Source of the DNA: Acidobacteriota bacterium
GTDB lineage: Bacteria; Acidobacteriota; Terriglobia; UBA7540
DNA length: 8,928 nucleotides
NCBI GenBank assembly: GCA_021780055.1
Contig: JAJXZM010000248.1
Span: 1 to 8,928, forward strand
Reading direction: 5' to 3'
A model generated the notes under the pieces. That model worked only from the letters and a program-made list of their open reading frames with translations, searched no databases and was not told the origin of the DNA. Shown here in pieces: positions 7,886-8,928 of this stretch (position 1 is its first letter; each line of letters starts with the position of its first letter). The translations under genes were made by a program, and so were the position numbers.

Positions 7886-7891
7886 CTCCTT
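7886..7891 (-). promoter_or_regulatory. Shine-Dalgarno that fixes the gnd start
   Basis: Minus-strand AAGGAG is followed by six bases and then the ATG at 7877-7879, which begins the conserved [10 protein letters not shown]. The nearby in-frame ATGs at 7885 and 7894 overlap or precede this site and are less well placed. Confidence 0.75.
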
Positions 7892-7953
7892 CATTCCATT
7901 CCTGCGAATCGGTGTGTTGTTTGGGGCATGCGCGGACCCTGGCCGCAGGTTCG

Positions 7954-7965
7954 GTGTTAAGACAC
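7954..7965. promoter_or_regulatory. Palindrome GTGT-TAAG-ACAC, possible activator site
   Basis: A 12-bp inverted repeat with 4-bp arms is centred at 7959.5. If tkt transcription starts near 8001, seven bases past the TATAAT box, the centre falls at -41.5, the usual place for class II activators. The -35 region is otherwise poor. The arms are short and the match may be chance; I do not recognise the sequence as the site of a known regulator. Confidence 0.25.
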
Positions 7966-7988
7966 GCGATTTCAACTCGTAAAAGGAA

Positions 7989-7994
7989 TATAAT
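7989..7994 (+). promoter_or_regulatory. Consensus -10 box (TATAAT) for tkt
   Basis: A perfect sigma-70 -10 hexamer stands out in a GC-rich surrounding, upstream of the transketolase. At 16-18 bases spacing the -35 candidates (CGATTT, GCGATT, CGCGAT) are poor matches and there is no TG extension, so an activator may be needed. The predicted start of transcription is near 8001, giving a leader of about 130 bases. Confidence 0.5.
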
Positions 7995-7995
7995 A
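7990..7995 (-). promoter_or_regulatory. Overlapping minus-strand -10 box (TATTAT) for gnd
   Basis: The same AT-rich core read on the other strand gives TATTAT, one mismatch from consensus, facing gnd. No good -35 is visible at 17 bases. If it is used, transcription would start near 7983 and leave a leader of about 105 bases before the gnd ATG. The overlap would make this a bidirectional promoter. Confidence 0.3.
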
Positions 7996-8028
7996 CACCC
8001 CTTGGGCGTTACATCCCGGTCCCTCGTG

Positions 8029-8047
8029 CATCTAACCGAAATAGATG
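8029..8047 (+). other. Leader hairpin 1 of tkt
   Basis: CATCTA (8029-8034) and TAGATG (8042-8047) are a perfect 6-bp inverted repeat with the 7-base loop ACCGAAA; a G-U pair can extend the stem by one. It lies about 28 bases past the predicted transcription start. It could act as an RNA hairpin or as a DNA operator. Confidence 0.35.
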
Positions 8048-8054
8048 TTGGATT

Positions 8055-8076
8055 GAGCGAATTGCGTACGTCGCTC
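8055..8076 (+). other. Leader hairpin 2 of tkt
   Basis: GAGCGA (8055-8060) and TCGCTC (8071-8076) form a perfect 6-bp stem with a 10-base loop, eight bases after hairpin 1. Confidence 0.35.
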
Positions 8077-8083
8077 GTCAGGG

Positions 8084-8103
8084 GGCTTCGACTCGTCGGT
8101 GCC
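8084..8103 (+). other. Leader hairpin 3 of tkt
   Basis: GGC (8084-8086) pairs with GCC (8101-8103), and inside it CGA (8089-8091) pairs with TCG (8096-8098) around the loop CTCG, with one mismatch and one G-U pair between the two helices. It ends 12 bases before the tkt ribosome-binding site. Confidence 0.25.
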
Positions 8104-8115
8104 AAAATCCAGAAC

Positions 8116-8120
8116 AGGAG
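8116..8120 (+). promoter_or_regulatory. Ribosome-binding site that supports the TTG start of tkt
   Basis: AGGAG lies 9 bases before TTG at 8130-8132. The reading frame is open back to a stop at 7980-7982 but contains no ATG or GTG in that stretch, so TTG at 8130 is the only well-placed standard start that keeps the conserved N-terminus. Confidence 0.7.
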
Positions 8121-8129
8121 CAAATTGCC

Positions 8130-8928
8130 TTGGACGGAAAGACAGCAGCTCAAATTTCTAATGACATCTTTAGCGGGTCGGAGCTTGACCGGCTTTGCGT
8201 TAATACCATTCGCGGCCTGGCGATGGATGGAGTTCAGAAAGCGGATTCCGGCCACCCTGGAATGCCCATGGGCGCGGCGTCAATGGCCTATGTGCTCTGG
8301 ACGCGGTACCTGCGATACGATCCGCTTAAACCACGCTGGCCCAACCGAGACCGCTTTATCCTTTCCGCAGGCCACGGCTGCATACTGCTCTACAGCCTGC
8401 TCCATCTGACGGGTTATGACATGCCGCTTGACGAACTCAAGCAATTCCGTCAGTGGGGAAGCAGGACACCGGGCCATCCGGAATACCGGCCCGAAGAGGG
8501 AATTGAAACCACCACGGGCCCGCTGGGCCAGGGATTCGGAAACGGCGTCGGGATGGCCATTGCTGAAAGATACCTGGCTGCGCACTTCAACCGGCCCGGG
8601 CATGAGCTGGTGAATTACAAGATTTACGCCATTGTCAGTGACGGCGACCTGATGGAAGGAGTGGGCTCCGAAGCCGCTTCACTGGCGGGTCATCTGGGCC
8701 TGAGCAATCTGGTTTATCTGTACGACGACAACCATATCTCAATCGAAGGCGCCACGACGCTGGCTTTTACGGAAAGCCGCGCAAAGCGCTTTGAAGCTTA
8801 TGGATGGTTTGTCCAACAGATTGAAGATGGCAATGACCTGGAAGCCATCGACAAAGCCTTGAAGGCTGCGGAGGCTGAAACCGAGCGGCCATCGATCGTC
8901 ATGGTGCGGACCCACATTGCCGACGGCA
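8130..8928 (+). CDS. tkt: Transketolase, N-terminal part (cut by right window edge)
   Basis: Transketolase moves two-carbon units between sugar phosphates in the non-oxidative pentose phosphate pathway, using thiamine diphosphate. The first 266 residues are visible, covering most of the PP domain. Conserved active-site histidines are His42 in SGHPGMPMG, His82 in SAGHGC and His116 in TPGHPE. Other blocks are [10 protein letters not shown] (126-135), the cofactor motif SDGDLMEG (170-177) through [10 protein letters not shown] (198-207), and RFEAYGW (220-226). The first Gly of the usual Gly-Asp-Gly is Ser170, and the usual GHGS is GHGC at Cys84; both look like subgroup variation. It starts with TTG, read as Met, since the first in-frame ATG (8220) would remove about 30 residues including the helix before the conserved [13 protein letters not shown]. 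The gene is divergent from gnd, so both arms of the pathway meet at one control region. Confidence 0.95.
   Translation, partial: MDGKTAAQISNDIFSGSELDRLCVNTIRGLAMDGVQKADSGHPGMPMGAASMAYVLWTRYLRYDPLKPRWPNRDRFILSAGHGCILLYSLLHLTGYDMPLDELKQFRQWGSRTPGHPEYRPEEGIETTTGPLGQGFGNGVGMAIAERYLAAHFNRPGHELVNYKIYAIVSDGDLMEGVGSEAASLAGHLGLSNLVYLYDDNHISIEGATTLAFTESRAKRFEAYGWFVQQIEDGNDLEAIDKALKAAEAETERPSIVMVRTHIADG

Noticed and set aside
7235..7960. 241-codon open frame on the plus strand, opposite gnd
   Set aside because: It is antisense to fully conserved gnd sequence and has no plausible ribosome-binding site or motif.
8045..8056. Upstream mini-frame ATG TTG GAT TGA in the tkt leader
   Set aside because: There is no Shine-Dalgarno before it and a three-codon frame carries no evidence of use.

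Overview
The window looks like ordinary chromosomal DNA from a moderately GC-rich bacterium; the lines I counted in the main genes run roughly 50-70% GC, averaging near 60%. The gene mix fits an environmental heterotroph: a secreted S9 peptidase, a class III aminotransferase, a CoA-acylating semialdehyde dehydrogenase and pentose phosphate enzymes. Acidobacteriota is my best guess from the general look of the proteins, but nothing in the sequence proves it. I see no phage, insertion sequence, CRISPR array, tRNA or rRNA.

Layout. Six genes lie head to tail on the minus strand. Read in their direction of transcription they are: 6-phosphogluconate dehydrogenase (gnd, 7879 to 6473), methylmalonate-semialdehyde dehydrogenase (mmsA-like, 6386 to 4890), a secreted S9 serine peptidase (4786 to 2729), a small ICMT-like membrane methyltransferase (2613 to 1942), an AGXT2-like class III aminotransferase (1779 to 487), and the N-terminal part of an aldo/keto reductase (400 to the left edge). 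Gaps are 86-162 bases, so one long operon or several short units are both possible. On the plus strand a transketolase (tkt) begins at a TTG codon at 8130 and runs off the right edge. Several long open frames opposite these genes are shadows. The usual first-ATG starts of gnd, mmsA and the peptidase are too far upstream; ribosome-binding sites or family length move them inward.

How the genes may work together. gnd and tkt are the oxidative and non-oxidative arms of the pentose phosphate pathway. They face away from each other across a 250-base region that holds a consensus TATAAT box. The aminotransferase and the semialdehyde dehydrogenase could form consecutive steps of beta-alanine or 3-aminoisobutyrate breakdown (pyrimidine or valine catabolism), although two unrelated genes lie between them. 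The peptidase could supply amino acids from outside the cytoplasm.

Points that deserve a second look: the Gnd protein has Asp-Ile-Asp where NADP-dependent family members carry Asn-Arg-Thr/Ser, which predicts use of NAD; the gnd-tkt divergent region has a palindrome placed at about -41.5 and a transketolase leader with three hairpins; the aminotransferase carries a four-cysteine cluster; and the membrane methyltransferase gene is about ten points lower in GC than its neighbours. I found no convincing evidence of a wholly new system.
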